Shown piece by piece: positions 12,301-22,043 of a stretch of DNA of 64,000 nucleotides. Source of the stretch: Globisporangium splendens. Lineage: Eukaryota; Oomycota; Peronosporomycetes; Pythiales; Pythiaceae. The stretch is from NCBI GenBank assembly GCA_006386115.1, contig VFIW01000031.1, positions 186,001 to 250,000 of the forward strand. Reading direction: 5' to 3'. Position 1 is the stretch's first letter. Each line of letters starts with the position of its first letter. The position numbers and the translations under genes were made by a program. Below the pieces are notes generated by a model. It was not told the DNA's origin. It did no database searches and worked only from the letters and a program-made list of their open reading frames with translations.

Positions 12301-13373
12301 CACTGCTTGACGACGTGGATGCGGTCGGTCATCTTCTTCTCTCGCGACGATTCCAGAGTCGAGAGCCCCATGCGCCGCGCTTCTTTCTTGCCGAGCCATT
12401 TCACGACCTCAGCTTCCCAGTTGCGCACACAGATCGTTGGCGCGAGGATGAGCACGTGCTTGTGGCGCGGCACGAGCAAGCCGTCCTTGTTCATGCGCTT
12501 CTTGGCGAGAAACGCCTGCACGGTCGTGATCACCTGTAGCGTCTTGCCGAGCCCCATGAAGTCCGCGAGCACGCAGCCAAACCCGTGCGGCTCGAACGCA
12601 ATGTGACTCCATAGGAACTGCGCGCCGATGACCTGGTGCTTCTTGAGCTTGCCCGAGATCGCCTCGTGCACGTACACGGGCTCGTTCTCAGTCCCAGGCT
12701 CGCCCGTCGGCGTGCTCCCATCGGGACGAATATTGAGGCAAATGCGCGGCGCCTGGACTGTCGCTGCTGTTGCGTCGTCCAACAAAGACGGCAGCAGTTC
12801 TACATCAATGAGTCCATTGTCGTCGTCATCTTCGAGCTTCTCGAAATCAATGAGGTGGCTCGCGCGTTCGCGCTCAGCATCACGGGCCTTGCGCGTGGAT
12901 TCATCGAGCTCCGCGTCTTCACGCACCTCGGCGATCTCGCGACGGCGGTTGCGCGTGCGCTCCGATCGTTCCTCGCCGTCATTCGCTCGCCGCTTCTTCT
13001 TTTTCCCACGCGCTGAAGCATTTCTGCCATTGCTTCCATTTGCACTATTCCCATTGCTATTGCGGCGTCGCTTCTTCTCGCTTGCTGGCATGAAGAAATC
13101 CGACAGATTCGCGTTTTCACGCGACCACATCTGTTGTCGCGGAGTCGCCTCGGACTCCTCTGTGCTCTCAAAATTGTCGGCGCTGTCCTTATCAACAGTT
13201 CGGTCCTCCATGCTCGCCGTGCTGTCCATCGACTCGTCACTCGCGTACTCCTCTTCATCGTCATCTTCTTCCTCTTCGCCGTTCCACTCGGCTTCGCTCT
13301 CGTCGTCTGCGCTCATGGTGGCGCCCGTGGTGATCGCAGTCGCGTCGCCGCTGTCGTCGTCCAGACTGCTCAT
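9321..13373 (-). CDS. ATRX/RAD54L2-family SNF2 chromatin translocase
   Basis: A single exon of 1350 residues. The N-terminal 200 residues are acidic and Ser/Arg-rich with basic patches. The SNF2 motor follows: Walker A in DFMGLGKT (about 273-278), DEGH at about 414-417, motif III as TGYPLQN (about 442-448), NGQCIDSS (about 481-488), then a Ser-rich insert (about 630-690) and the helicase C lobe from SGKMVILMQIL (about 701) to QSMCRSYRFGQ (about 816-826). TGYPLQN plus NGQCIDS is typical of RAD54L2/ARIP4, while SGKMVIL..IL and STKAGGEGINL fit ATRX, so I place it in the ATRX/RAD54L2 group without choosing. There is no ADD domain. A late Cys pair motif (C1021-x2-C1024...C1046-x2-C1049) could bind zinc. 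The C-terminus ends in an acid run and VIEIL. Expected role: ATP-driven nucleosome or protein displacement in the nucleus. Confidence 0.9.
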   Translation of the reverse strand: MSSLDDDSGDATAITTGATMSADDESEAEWNGEEEEDDDEEEYASDESMDSTASMEDRTVDKDSADNFESTEESEATPRQQMWSRENANLSDFFMPASEKKRRRNSNGNSANGSNGRNASARGKKKKRRANDGEERSERTRNRRREIAEVREDAELDESTRKARDAERERASHLIDFEKLEDDDDNGLIDVELLPSLLDDATAATVQAPRICLNIRPDGSTPTGEPGTENEPVYVHEAISGKLKKHQVIGAQFLWSHIAFEPHGFGCVLADFMGLGKTLQVITTVQAFLAKKRMNKDGLLVPRHKHVLILAPTICVRNWEAEVVKWLGKKEARRMGLSTLESSREKKMTDRIHVVKQWHKRGGLLIMGYELYRLLVLQSSGDEKIAAGNAKYAYLIKDVYKCLADPGPDLIVLDEGHRVRDHKSKLVKALSHVKTSRRIMLTGYPLQNHLEEYWTMVNFARPDYLGTLEEFKNRFVDPIENGQCIDSSEADLRLARQRAYVLTRELKPLVLRRDQQYLFKQLPPKKEWVLLCKLSDTQARLYRAFLEQGVPKRGGNEFLGGESGGFGGKVDVLGGYHISLAISNHPDVLCDTYQQLELEMRRNPTKFTKKAFQLNGEDLDGDFGLFDLPSSGARPTTTSITNANGSSQGNDSDDSELDILNALAAASSRSASTPSASAGPQHRLKFAEEFMRSYEKSHLESSGKMVILMQILAACQEIGDRVILFSQSIPTLNMIEKMIAQTNRGQQRHSKRLTYLRIDGSTPQQERFRMIGQFNDLEEDVDIIMISTKAGGEGINLCAGNRIIIFDVCWNPCNDSQSMCRSYRFGQMKPVFVYRFVTSGTMEKKVYDLQIRKEGVAKRIVDEKTMERKFKSTDLQNYFNLEEFEQSLKQQHKPQKSLVDGGDSTAESSEAGGGLELRGPPETDEVLQKVLASMSAHVGQDAVVSPSSTDTTSSSASSTAESGWIVDWFEQETMFEEDLDQQCTPTEQLEIMESHNYLKAIRRMRKSGSHLISREGMLMVKCQYCQVSNEIYPESTTKVPVPRSVDCIYCKRPTPTEGAVPAAQVQPSVPYPTYPMNVSSVMTRPGVPPVNGAAAAAQMTVDAGNASTANTNASGPSRILPPQLLTLYQQQNAARDRERIEKAREAQLRQQQELQKRQEEKRRRERQALRLDERCLLVLRRGMKGCQELKRSAESCGTKIAIEVNSQLTDIVSAMSQPETLAFLKLTKLPNDVDFRDDMWLRNEIAKARGLPLVSTADGSAPAGAAASGSTNPPFTSTTTTTSASCGASEPQHANGDMIDLLDSDEEGGDVSATTITTSTTAAGTTTEANGGGDQGNTEDDDDDDVIEIL

Positions 13374-14611
13374 CGCGGCCGTCGCTATTCTGTCAGCCGC
13401 TGCCTATAGAGCGTGGATGTGGAGGTGCGTTGTCCTGTGGATGGATCTGAATGTGCTGCTTAGGTTTCCGTATGGAGTGGAGTTTTGTGCACACGCGTGC
13501 TGCTTTCCTTCCAGTTTTTGGGATTCGCGCGCTGGCGTTCCCGCCAATTATAGGGAGAAGGGGCGAGCTTGCTCAGTGAGCAATAGAAGGAGCCAGGATG
13601 TTGAAGTGGACCACATTGGCTGAAGGGGTAAATTACCTTTTCACTGAAACCTTTTTTTATTTACTAATTACTAATGCAGGATGGAAAAAAAGTCTCTTTA
13701 ACATGTCAACGCAAAAGAGGTAGCTAATATGAGGGACACATCCTGGAATGCTGGTCACTGACCACACAATTCGCAGCCACACAGTGTGCAACGTTTTTAA
13801 GAGCGCTCGATGACTTCTCTGAAAGTGTATTTTGAAACCTAATTGCTCTTATATGTGAATACGAAAAGCGTCAGTCAGATGCTGCCAGTCTTGTTCGAAT
13901 CCAAAAACAAGTTGATGGTAGCGTTCCGCAGGACAGATGCACACAATCTCTGCTGCCACGTGCATCCATCTTTGCGACAGCAGCTCAGCAAAAATGAGAT
14001 GCATTGTGCCCACCTCGTGGACATGAATGAAGTGGTCAAGTTTATTGAGACTGACACTGCTGGACCGTTGTTGCCGTGGTTACCCATGGGTACAACGATG
14101 AATTCTCAAGAGCCATCGCCACCGCAAACCCGACTTGATATTTTTCGCGCAAGATCCATTTTCACTTGATCCACAACATGTGCGGTCGGTTGTTCAACTC
14201 AAGTCTGCCTGTCGTTCCCGCTTCAACGAACTGCGCTCTGTTATCTCGAGTCCCCTTTTTTACGCGTTCTTTTACGGTGTTGAATCAGAGTTGGAGCCCT
14301 AATCGCTTCCCAAATCTGCGATTCCACAGATCAACCTTTCCTGCCACCTTAAACTAGGCGCTTTCGTCCTACATCAATGAAACTCAACCCACATTTGTCT
14401 CCAACATCTCCTAGTTTAGTGTACCAAACTCGTTTCTCTGAAAGAGGTCCCACGCCTTGACGAGCACTAACAACTGTGACTGACTTGACCGCCTCCCCAT
14501 CATCAACCCAATGACGCCACTGCCGCCATTCATGCGGCTGTCGCGCCATTCACGAGCTCACCCTCTCAAGCCCAGCGCCGGCTTACACACAGCGTCCCTC
14601 TTACATACACA
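13374..14611. other. intergenic between divergent SNF2 and elicitin genes
   Basis: About 1.2 kb holding the divergent promoters. An ATTGGCTGAA (CCAAT-type) motif is at 13615-13624. Just upstream of the elicitin ATG, GCCATTCACGAG near 14550 resembles a weak initiator. No coding frame with a recognisable domain. Confidence 0.45.
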
Positions 14612-15307
14612 ATGCCGCAGTTCCCCGTAGTGCTCGTCATCGCGGCGCTCGCGACCATCACCAGCTACATCCAAGTCGCGCACGGCGCCGCGTGTACGAG
14701 CGAGAACGTGGCGGCGGCAGATGCGCTCATCACGCAGAACAAGGCGCTGTTCCAGTCCTGTCTCGTCGATCTGAAGAGCGCATCGGGTGCATCGACGACC
14801 AGCTTCATCGCGAGCGAGTACACGAGCTCGGACAAGGCCGCGACGATCTGCGCGTCCGAGAACTGCGTCAAGGCGCTGATCGCCGCCATGGAGACCCTGC
14901 CGGACTGCTGCTCGCCCGCGGGCTCCAATGGCGTCGCGACCGTGACCAATCTGCCGAGACTAGCCGACGACATCCTGCATCAGTGCGACGTGATCGACGC
15001 CGCGCAGCTGAGCGCGGAGTTGGAGAAGGAGATCGAGAAGCTGCCGGACCTCAAGGTGCAGATCAAGAGTGTCGCAGCCACGAATGGCACAGGCTCCTCG
15101 TCGAGCGCCGGCAACGCGACCGTAGGCGACGTGGACGTGGTCATCGACGTCAAGAAGCGCGAGCTCATGAAAGACGGCAATGCGATCGGCAGCAACGCCG
15201 GCGACGACCTCATCGGCGGCGAAGCGTCCAGCGCTGTCACGATGGTGCGCGCGTCTCACGCAGCGCTCGCTATGGCTGCACTCGCGGTCATGGCGATCAT
15301 GGTTTAG
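14612..15307 (+). CDS. elicitin-like protein with probable GPI anchor
   Basis: 231 residues, one exon. A hydrophobic signal peptide ends near AHG-A (residue 25-26). The elicitin core has the expected Cys pattern: C28, C50, C80, C85, C99 (with an extra C100) and C125; CASENC at 80-85 is the counterpart of the elicitin CASTAC signature. Elicitins are small secreted sterol- or lipid-binding proteins of oomycetes, several of which trigger plant defence. After the core comes a Ser/Gly-rich, N-glycosylatable linker (NGTG, NATV) and a C-terminal hydrophobic tail (AALAMAALAVMAIMV) preceded by small residues, which suggests a GPI anchor to the cell surface. The extra Cys next to C99 is unusual. Lipid binding is inferred from the family. 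Confidence 0.88.
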   Translation: MPQFPVVLVIAALATITSYIQVAHGAACTSENVAAADALITQNKALFQSCLVDLKSASGASTTSFIASEYTSSDKAATICASENCVKALIAAMETLPDCCSPAGSNGVATVTNLPRLADDILHQCDVIDAAQLSAELEKEIEKLPDLKVQIKSVAATNGTGSSSSAGNATVGDVDVVIDVKKRELMKDGNAIGSNAGDDLIGGEASSAVTMVRASHAALAMAALAVMAIMV

Positions 15308-15454
15308 TTTAAAAATGGTTTAAGATTAATGTAACAACACAATTTTGAGGTATCCTCGCTGTTGTTTCAGAATGTTGTGTGTATTTAAAACAGCATTCAT
15401 CACTCGAGTCTTTCGTCTTCCCACGTACATATACGCATCCATGCTGCTTCTCTC

Positions 15455-17997
15455 TCACAATACAAATTCATACAAAACTCCTCCGTCGTCTGATTGCGTT
15501 GCTGTTGCACACGCACACGCACTCGTGCTACTTTTGCTGCTGTTCTCAACATTCGCTTGGTCATCACCTGCCTTGCTAGCGCTTTCTTGAGCAGCTACTG
15601 ACCTCGAGTCCGCTTCCTTCTCTTTGTTCGACGCATCGCTTTCGTTGCTTTCAGAGGAAGCGTCTGGCGCTGCTACCACCTCAAACACTCCTGGCGACGT
15701 GCTGGCGGTTGCATTAATCTGTGCTTTCTCAGGCAGCGTTTTTGATGGTTCGATTTCGTTTTCACCACTAGTAGCAACTGCTTCTGGTTGCCGTTGCTCT
15801 TGTTGTCCTTCATCGCTTGTGGCTTGCTTTTGGCTCTGCTTCGTCTGCTCTTGCCATGCGCGTCCACTGTCCTCTAGAAATGCCTGAGTGGATGCAAACG
15901 TCTGCAGGTTGTGCTGTCGAGACAACAGCGCTTGCTGTTGCTGCTGCTGCTGATAGTACTGCTGAAGTTGCTGCTGTTGAAGCTGCTGGCGCTGGGTCTC
16001 AAGTGCACTCATGCGCGCGTGGATGATGCGAGGATCCATGATCCCACCTTGAAGCTCGTGTGCAGTCTCGCCGTCACTGCTGCCTGTACCTTCTGCGGCT
16101 TCTCGCACGCGCATACTCTCGGACATGAGCAACGCTTGCTGGTAGTAGTACTGCTGCAGCTGCTGTGCATTCTGGTAGTGAATGTACGCTTCGCGAGCAG
16201 CTAGCTCCCTGGCATATACACTCTCTGGATCCATTTCCGTCGACACTGCTGGTGATGCTGGCGATGAGCTGCTACTCGCAGCGTGTATCAATTCTTCCTG
16301 CATGGAACGTACCGGTGTGCTTCCGCCACTCGTTTGCTTCTGATGCAACCGCAGACGAAAAATCGCCGCCAACTTTTCTTTCGTCGCAAGCGCACTCGCA
16401 GGATCCACAGATGACGACGTACTTCTGGAAATTGTGGATGTTGCAGGTGGCGGGTGATCTTTTGCGCTCGTGCGCTTTTTCTTCATCTCGTGCTTGGTTG
16501 CCTTTCCACTGCTGCTGCTACTGCTGCTCGAACTCTGCTTGCTGCTTCTGGAACTACTAGTGGCGGTGCACTTTGAACTGTCGACATTTGCTTCATCATC
16601 AACCGCTTTCGTTCGTGGCGATTGACGAGTTGATGTTTTACTGGCCATTGAGGCTGGCTTGCGCTTTGCTCGGCAAGGTTTCTCTTCTTCCTCTTCTTCT
16701 TCCTCTTCCTCCTCATCTGCTTCTTCTCCCTCTTCTCCATTTTCGTCTGCTTCAGAAGACGAAAGCCTTGGCGATTCGTCGCATTGAATGTCCATATCAA
16801 GCTCCATATCAACGTTCTGTTGTTTCCGATTGCAACACGACCTGCGTTCCGGGATTGCATCGGTTGTTGTCACGACGACGCGAACTGGGTGCGCTTTGGA
16901 GGACTCGTTCAGTTTTGTCTTACACTGTGATTTCACCTGCTTTGCCTCTTTCTTCTCCTTCGAGTTTGCCTTTGGACTCACAACTTCTGCCTTGACTTCC
17001 ACTTTCACAGCAGAGTTGGCGCTCCGCTTTGCTCGTTTCAAGACAGGAGACGGCTCGTCACTTGCGTCTTCTTCTGCTTCGTCATCGCCTTCGCGTTTCA
17101 CCTGCTCCTGAATTTCTTCTTTTTCTCCTGCTGGTGATTCTCGAGCTCGTCGTTTGCTCCCTGCTGCGACACGAGGAGATGCCAGCGACTTCTTCTTGTG
17201 GCTGCTGCTGCTGCTATGACTGCCGCTAGAGCTTCTTGCTGTCTTTCGCTTATGGAACGCGGCTTCATTCTTCTTCACTTTGGCTGCACTCGCAGGTGCG
17301 AAAAGCGACGCTTTCCCATTCCAGCTATCCGTTGTCTTGTCAACGTCACCTACCAATTCCAGGTTCCATAATTAAATAACAATGTGGTGAGCGTGGATGC
17401 CGCCAAGACCAGTAGCCATTGCAAAGCCTTTCGCATACCTGTATGGCTCCCGTGGGCGGCGAGGAACGACACCGTGATCCACGTATCGTAGCGCGCATTC
17501 CAGCCGACGTAGTGCACAAACACGCGATTTTTCGGGGCATCCAAGCCAATGATCTTAGCTTCACACCACCGCTCCTGGGCGTCGCGGGCGTCAACGAGCA
17601 TGCCGTACCCTGTATACTGCGTCGACGTCGCGTCAACGGAACCTTTGCTGCCGGACTCGCGCTTTGCTTTGCCCTGGTGCTCTATTTTAACGTCCTCAAC
17701 TTTGCTTTTGGGACTCGCTGCTCCTCTAAGCTTCTGCGTGTGTGGCGATGCCTTTCTACTCGTCGCCTTTGCACTACTATCATCGCGATGACGAGAGCGA
17801 GATGACAGATTCGCCTCGGACTTTGTCGCGCGCAGCCGCAGTTGTCGTCGCGGACTCTGGTCGTCCGACGTGGCTTCGTCACCCTCTGGTTCTTGCGGAT
17901 TCCGATCCATTCCCTGAATTTCCTTCGAACTGTCGATAGAGACAGTCGGCGACGACGGCAGCATCGTCGAGCGCAGAAAGCGGCGCGTCACGTACAT
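15455..17997 (-). CDS. chromo-barrel (Tudor-knot) protein with long Ser/Gln-rich tail (2 exons)
   Basis: Exons 17997..17439 and 17349..15455 (89-bp GT-AG intron, phase 1) give about 817 residues from the first ATG; a second ATG at 17964 is also possible. A chromo-barrel domain lies at about 125-178, with the hallmark VHYVGWNARYDTWI (aromatics Y163, W166, Y170, W173), as in MRG15/MSL3/Esa1, where it reads methylated lysine. The intron falls just after this domain. The rest is low-complexity: basic/Ser stretches, a long acidic run, poly-Ser, then Gln-rich blocks (QQLQQYYQQQQQQQ) in the last third. No MRG or MYST domain is present, so the protein is a reader-like scaffold rather than a known MRG or acetyltransferase. 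It is convergent with the elicitin gene, 147 bp apart. Confidence 0.82.
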
Positions 17998-18715
17998 CAC
18001 TACAATATCAATCACACTCCGTGTCTACAATTGCGCCTCACCACTGCCCTCATTAAGCACAAATGTACACACATACACACACATCGTAGTATCGTCAGAA
18101 ACTGCACAGCAATAAGAACAACGCCACCTATACAGCACATTTTCCGCACAAGCCCTGCAGCAAACACAATAATCCACGTCCATGCACGTGTAATGCACAC
18201 AAGCCGCACCTGCTCCGTCGCTCTCTACCTCGTAATACCTGTCGCCTTCTTCTTCGTCTCCGCTACGAAATGCGCGCGGCGCTCCTGCCAGTTGAGCTGC
18301 TCGCTCTTTGTGCTGCAGATGCTTTGCTCACGTGCGCGAAGTTGGGAAATGACTGCGCCATCCTGAAGAGACGCGCAAAAAAATCTAAACGAAGCGCTCG
18401 AAAAAGAAAGAAAGAAAGAAAACAGGAGGCTACTGTTCCAGTGGACTCGAGTAAATATTGAATCTGCTTCAAGCAACATTGCTAGAAAAATACTTTCCTT
18501 TTTGCTGAAAAAGGTCGTTTTTGTGTATCCATGTCAATCAAATGGCGAAAAAGATACCGGAAAAAGCGAAAATCTTTCTATCCATTAGACAAGGGATGGG
18601 AGCACTTTCATGGATGCTAGAGGCGCGCAGGGTTTCTTCTCGGTATCGATTGTGTAGGTGTGTGTGTGTGTGTGTATCATCTTCTCTCATTCTCTGAGCT
18701 GCTGTAGTCGTTTAC
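17998..18715. other. intergenic with a short TG microsatellite
   Basis: Upstream region of the chromo-barrel gene and 3' flank of the MATE gene. A purine-rich A/G run lies at about 18375-18425 and a (TG)8 microsatellite at 18659-18675. No gene seen. Confidence 0.5.
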
Positions 18716-20458
18716 TTACGCTGTGGCTCCGTACGAGGAGCTCTGGAAATTTGCAGCTCCACGGCCGCTGCTCCCTTCTTCGGCGCTGAGGAGTTCCGAC
18801 GCGCCGCGGTCGCGATGGTGGTGGTGATGCACCTGCTGCGGCGTGGAGAAAATCGTGACGACGGGGCTCATGCCGCTCATCGTCGGCGTCGTAGCGCCCA
18901 TGAACGACACGCGCATCTCGACGTCCTCTTCCAACTCGGACTCGTCCAGCAGCACGGCAGCCCCAGCCTCAGATCGCTCCACGGCGCGGCGCGCCATCTC
19001 GTGCCAGTCGATGCGCAGCAGCGCGCTGGCCATGAGCACGAACTTGGTGGTCTCGCCACAGACGCTGCCCCACCAAAGCCCCCTGAGACCGTGGTGCCAG
19101 ACGATCCCGAGCAGATACGAAATCGGCAGCATGACCAACCACGACCCCGTGCACGTGATCCGCACCAAAGTCGACGCCAATGACATGGCTTCAACGACGG
19201 CCGCCATGATGATGTGCAGCCCCGAGACAAACACCGCGAGGCAGAACACCGGCAGCGTCCGGTTGATGATCGCCGCGACCTCCAAGTCTGGCGTGAACAC
19301 CGAGATGATCGACGCGCGGAACAGGTACACGCACAGCGCCGACAGCGCTGCGGCGATGCCGCCAAGCACAAAGCCCACACGCAGCGTCTGCTGCGCGAGC
19401 GCTGGCTCATTAGCCCCCAAGAAGTTGGCTGCGCGCACTTGAGTCGGGAGACCAAAGCCCCAGTAAACGCCAAAGATGAGCCCCCAGAGATTAAACATGA
19501 CGCTGTTGGCCGCGAGATCCTTGGCGCCGAGGCTGCCGGCGAGCGACGACACGACGTTGTACACCCACTCGTCGAGCGCGAGGTTGAGCGTCATGCCGAG
19601 CGAGAGCGAGATGAAGTACTTGACGCGGGACCACTGCAGGCACTCGCTGATCTTGAAGCCATACCACGTCTTCTTGTGGTACCCTTTGTACCAGAACGCG
19701 TACACCCAGAGCGCCGTCGGCTGGAACCACGACGCGACGCACTGCGCGATCGGCGAGCCGATGAAATGCAGCGCCGGGATCGGACCAAAGCCGTAGATGA
19801 ACACGTAGTTGCTCGCCAAGCAGACGACGACGCTGAGGATGCTGATAATCGTCGCAGGCGTCACGATCTCCTGCGCTTGCAGGTACTGCCGCAGCGCGCA
19901 ATACACGGCCTGTGGCAGCACGGTCGGAACCAGATACCGCGCGTACGTGTCCGCCAAGTGCAGCACTTCGAGGTCGTCGGTCACGAAGCTCAGCAGGTGG
20001 TCGACGTAGAAGAACGAGATCATGACGGGGATCGAGAAGAGCGTGAGGAAGATGAGTCCCAACTGGAGCCAGATGCCCACGAGCTCGTAGTTCTTGGCGC
20101 CGTACGCCTGGCCGCACATCGTGCACAGCGACACGGCAAAGCCGAAGATCAGGATCTGCACGCCGTTGGTCCAGATGCTGGCGAGCGCGCTGGCCGCGAG
20201 CTCGTTCGAGCCCAAGTGCCCGAGGAACGCGGCGCTGATCGTCGAGAGCGAGATGCGGCAGAACGTCGCGAGACTCACCTTCCAGCCCATGTTCCAGATC
20301 GCGCAGCCCTCCTCGTAGTTGCTCGGCGCGCGCGTGGACGACAGCGAGTACGACTTCTCGAGCAGCTGCGTGCGGTCATTCTCGCTGTCGCTCGTTGCCG
20401 AGTCGAGCGCCTTGGACGGCGGGCGCTGCGAGGACGTGGACGACACGCTCTTCGCCAT
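18716..20458 (-). CDS. MATE-family multidrug/toxin extrusion transporter
   Basis: 580 residues from ATG 20458 (MAKSVSSTSS); the frame extends upstream but with an unlikely Arg/Ser-rich leader and no conserved start. After a Ser-rich cytosolic N-terminus (about 60 residues) the protein has the repeated hydrophobic pattern expected for 12 membrane helices in two halves. MATE signatures are visible: LGHLGSNELAASALASIW in the first half and GLPTQVRAANFLGANEPALAQQ in the second. The last 90 residues form a cytosolic tail with acidic, Ser-rich and His-rich (QQVHHHHH) stretches. MATE proteins export organic cations, flavonoids or drugs by H+ or Na+ antiport. Substrate unknown. Confidence 0.92.
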   Translation of the reverse strand: MAKSVSSTSSQRPPSKALDSATSDSENDRTQLLEKSYSLSSTRAPSNYEEGCAIWNMGWKVSLATFCRISLSTISAAFLGHLGSNELAASALASIWTNGVQILIFGFAVSLCTMCGQAYGAKNYELVGIWLQLGLIFLTLFSIPVMISFFYVDHLLSFVTDDLEVLHLADTYARYLVPTVLPQAVYCALRQYLQAQEIVTPATIISILSVVVCLASNYVFIYGFGPIPALHFIGSPIAQCVASWFQPTALWVYAFWYKGYHKKTWYGFKISECLQWSRVKYFISLSLGMTLNLALDEWVYNVVSSLAGSLGAKDLAANSVMFNLWGLIFGVYWGFGLPTQVRAANFLGANEPALAQQTLRVGFVLGGIAAALSALCVYLFRASIISVFTPDLEVAAIINRTLPVFCLAVFVSGLHIIMAAVVEAMSLASTLVRITCTGSWLVMLPISYLLGIVWHHGLRGLWWGSVCGETTKFVLMASALLRIDWHEMARRAVERSEAGAAVLLDESELEEDVEMRVSFMGATTPTMSGMSPVVTIFSTPQQVHHHHHRDRGASELLSAEEGSSGRGAANFQSSSYGATA

Positions 20459-21233
20459 TGTGGACGTGTGGATGGGAGGGCGGAAGGAAGAGTGAGCGGA
20501 TGCGGACGATGAGGGAGAATGCGCGCGCGTTCGGCAACTTGCAGTTCCACCAAGAGGCGCTTGCGTGAGTCGCACACGTTCAGTGACAAGCAAGGAAGAA
20601 AAAGACTGAACCCTCTGGATTGCGTACAATGTGATCTATTCTAGTATGTGTGCGTACTTTGTTAAGCGAGCTTTCTAATAACAAAAACATTTCTCAAGTA
20701 TGTAGGTTAGCGAATGCATCTAAATATGGAGGCATCAAGTATAGAGGGAGGGGAGATTCACAAGTGAGTGTGAGAACTGCAGGCTGTCGCCAAGAGATTT
20801 TTTTGGTTTGATTGGTTGACGCAAGGAATGATATGACATAACAAAGGCGCATTATTGGCTGAAATAGAATATGTTGTGCTATGTGATTGGCTGAAAAGAG
20901 TATATCGTCTGACAAATGTGCAGACGAACGACGACGTGACTCGCAATCCTCGCACTAATACTGTATGTAAAAATGGATATGACGAGGTTACTGGTTAATG
21001 GAATGAGTTAGAACTGCTTTGATTGCCATTGAAAACGAATACAGAATGCACTTTCTGGGTTGTGAGGTCCCGCTCTTTTTGTCGATTGAGATCTTGATGC
21101 CGAGCGGCTACGTGTTCACCCACTGAACGGCGTCAACAAGAACGCTTCTGGGTTGACTAATGCCAAGAACCACCACACGACTCCAAAATGGATCTTAAGA
21201 TCTTAATTGGCGCAATGAGCTTGACTTATACAT
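20459..21233. other. intergenic with clustered CCAAT-type motifs
   Basis: Promoter side of the MATE gene. Three related motifs occur within 80 bp: gattggttg near 20811, ATTGGCT at 20854-20860 and ATTGGCTG at 20886-20893. Otherwise AT-rich, with no gene. Confidence 0.45.
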
Positions 21234-22043
21234 CTATTCCTCACTGGCGCAGACGTACCGCCTGCGACACTGGACGCCGTGCCTGGTGCTCGAAGCAAAG
21301 CTCGAACTTTCTTGCGGTCTCGGTCCAGGTGTCTGAAACACGTGGTCGTCGCCTCGCATACACGCGAACGCGGCGGGGACAATGCGACCGGCCTCCATGA
21401 CGCCCACGTACTCGCCAATGCGCTCTTGCGCTCCGTGCTCGTCGATGTACGCGACGATGTCCCAGCCATCGTGATGCACAGCCACCTCGCCGCCCTCCCA
21501 ATTCGTGCTCTCTTTAGAGACGACGGTGTGCTTGCTGGTCTCCTCAGGCACGTAGCTGAGGTTCGTCGAGTCCGGGTAATACCAGAATTCCCGAGTGATC
21601 GACGCCTCAGCTGGGTTGTTAGCGCTCGTCTCGTCCATACAGTCCATGAGTGTGTACACATCCTTCATGTCGGGACACCGGTGGGCGACTTGGTCGGTCA
21701 GGTCGGCATGTAATCGGAGCCTGTTCCCGGTCGGCACGATACAGTCGACGCCATTATACTGCTCTGCGGCCTTCTGGAACAGCATCTTGCATGCTCTCGA
21801 TCTGCAAATCGCGCGCATCTGAGTCGAGGTCGGGACGGCGCTCAGCATCGCAAACCCACTGCGATACCCTGTCTCGAAGACGCAGTGCTCGCCCACAAAG
21901 CCGCTGATGAACGGCCGGAGCACCGTCGCGTCGCATTCGAGCAGCGGCGGATCGCTACCATGGACCAAAGAACTGCTGGCAGAATTGCAACCTAGAACAG
22001 CAATCGCGAGAACGACCGCATGCGTGAAGCGATGGCGATGCAT
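21234..22043 (-). CDS. elicitin-like secreted protein with C-terminal extension
   Basis: 269 residues, one exon. A signal peptide (VVLAIAVLGCNSASS) precedes an elicitin-type core with six cysteines at C37, C54, C80, C85, C101 and C123; CRSRAC at 80-85 corresponds to the conserved CxxxxC of elicitins, and spacing after it (15 and 21) is close to canonical (14 and 23), while the first spacing is short (16 instead of 23). Residues 124-269 form an extra domain I do not recognise, rich in charged and aromatic residues (FWYYPDSTNLSYVPEE, DGWDIVAYIDEHG) and with four more Cys. No GPI tail, so probably released. It is far diverged from the elicitin at 14612-15307. Confidence 0.72.
   Translation of the reverse strand: MHRHRFTHAVVLAIAVLGCNSASSSLVHGSDPPLLECDATVLRPFISGFVGEHCVFETGYRSGFAMLSAVPTSTQMRAICRSRACKMLFQKAAEQYNGVDCIVPTGNRLRLHADLTDQVAHRCPDMKDVYTLMDCMDETSANNPAEASITREFWYYPDSTNLSYVPEETSKHTVVSKESTNWEGGEVAVHHDGWDIVAYIDEHGAQERIGEYVGVMEAGRIVPAAFACMRGDDHVFQTPGPRPQESSSFASSTRHGVQCRRRYVCASEE

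Noticed and set aside
12628..13623. 331-codon plus-strand frame rich in Ser
   Set aside because: Antisense to the acidic/basic N-terminus of the SNF2 gene; composition is explained by the complementary codons.
19214..20512. 432-codon open frame on the plus strand
   Set aside because: It is antisense to the MATE gene, extremely Arg/Glu/His-rich and has no domain; a shadow of GC-rich codon usage.
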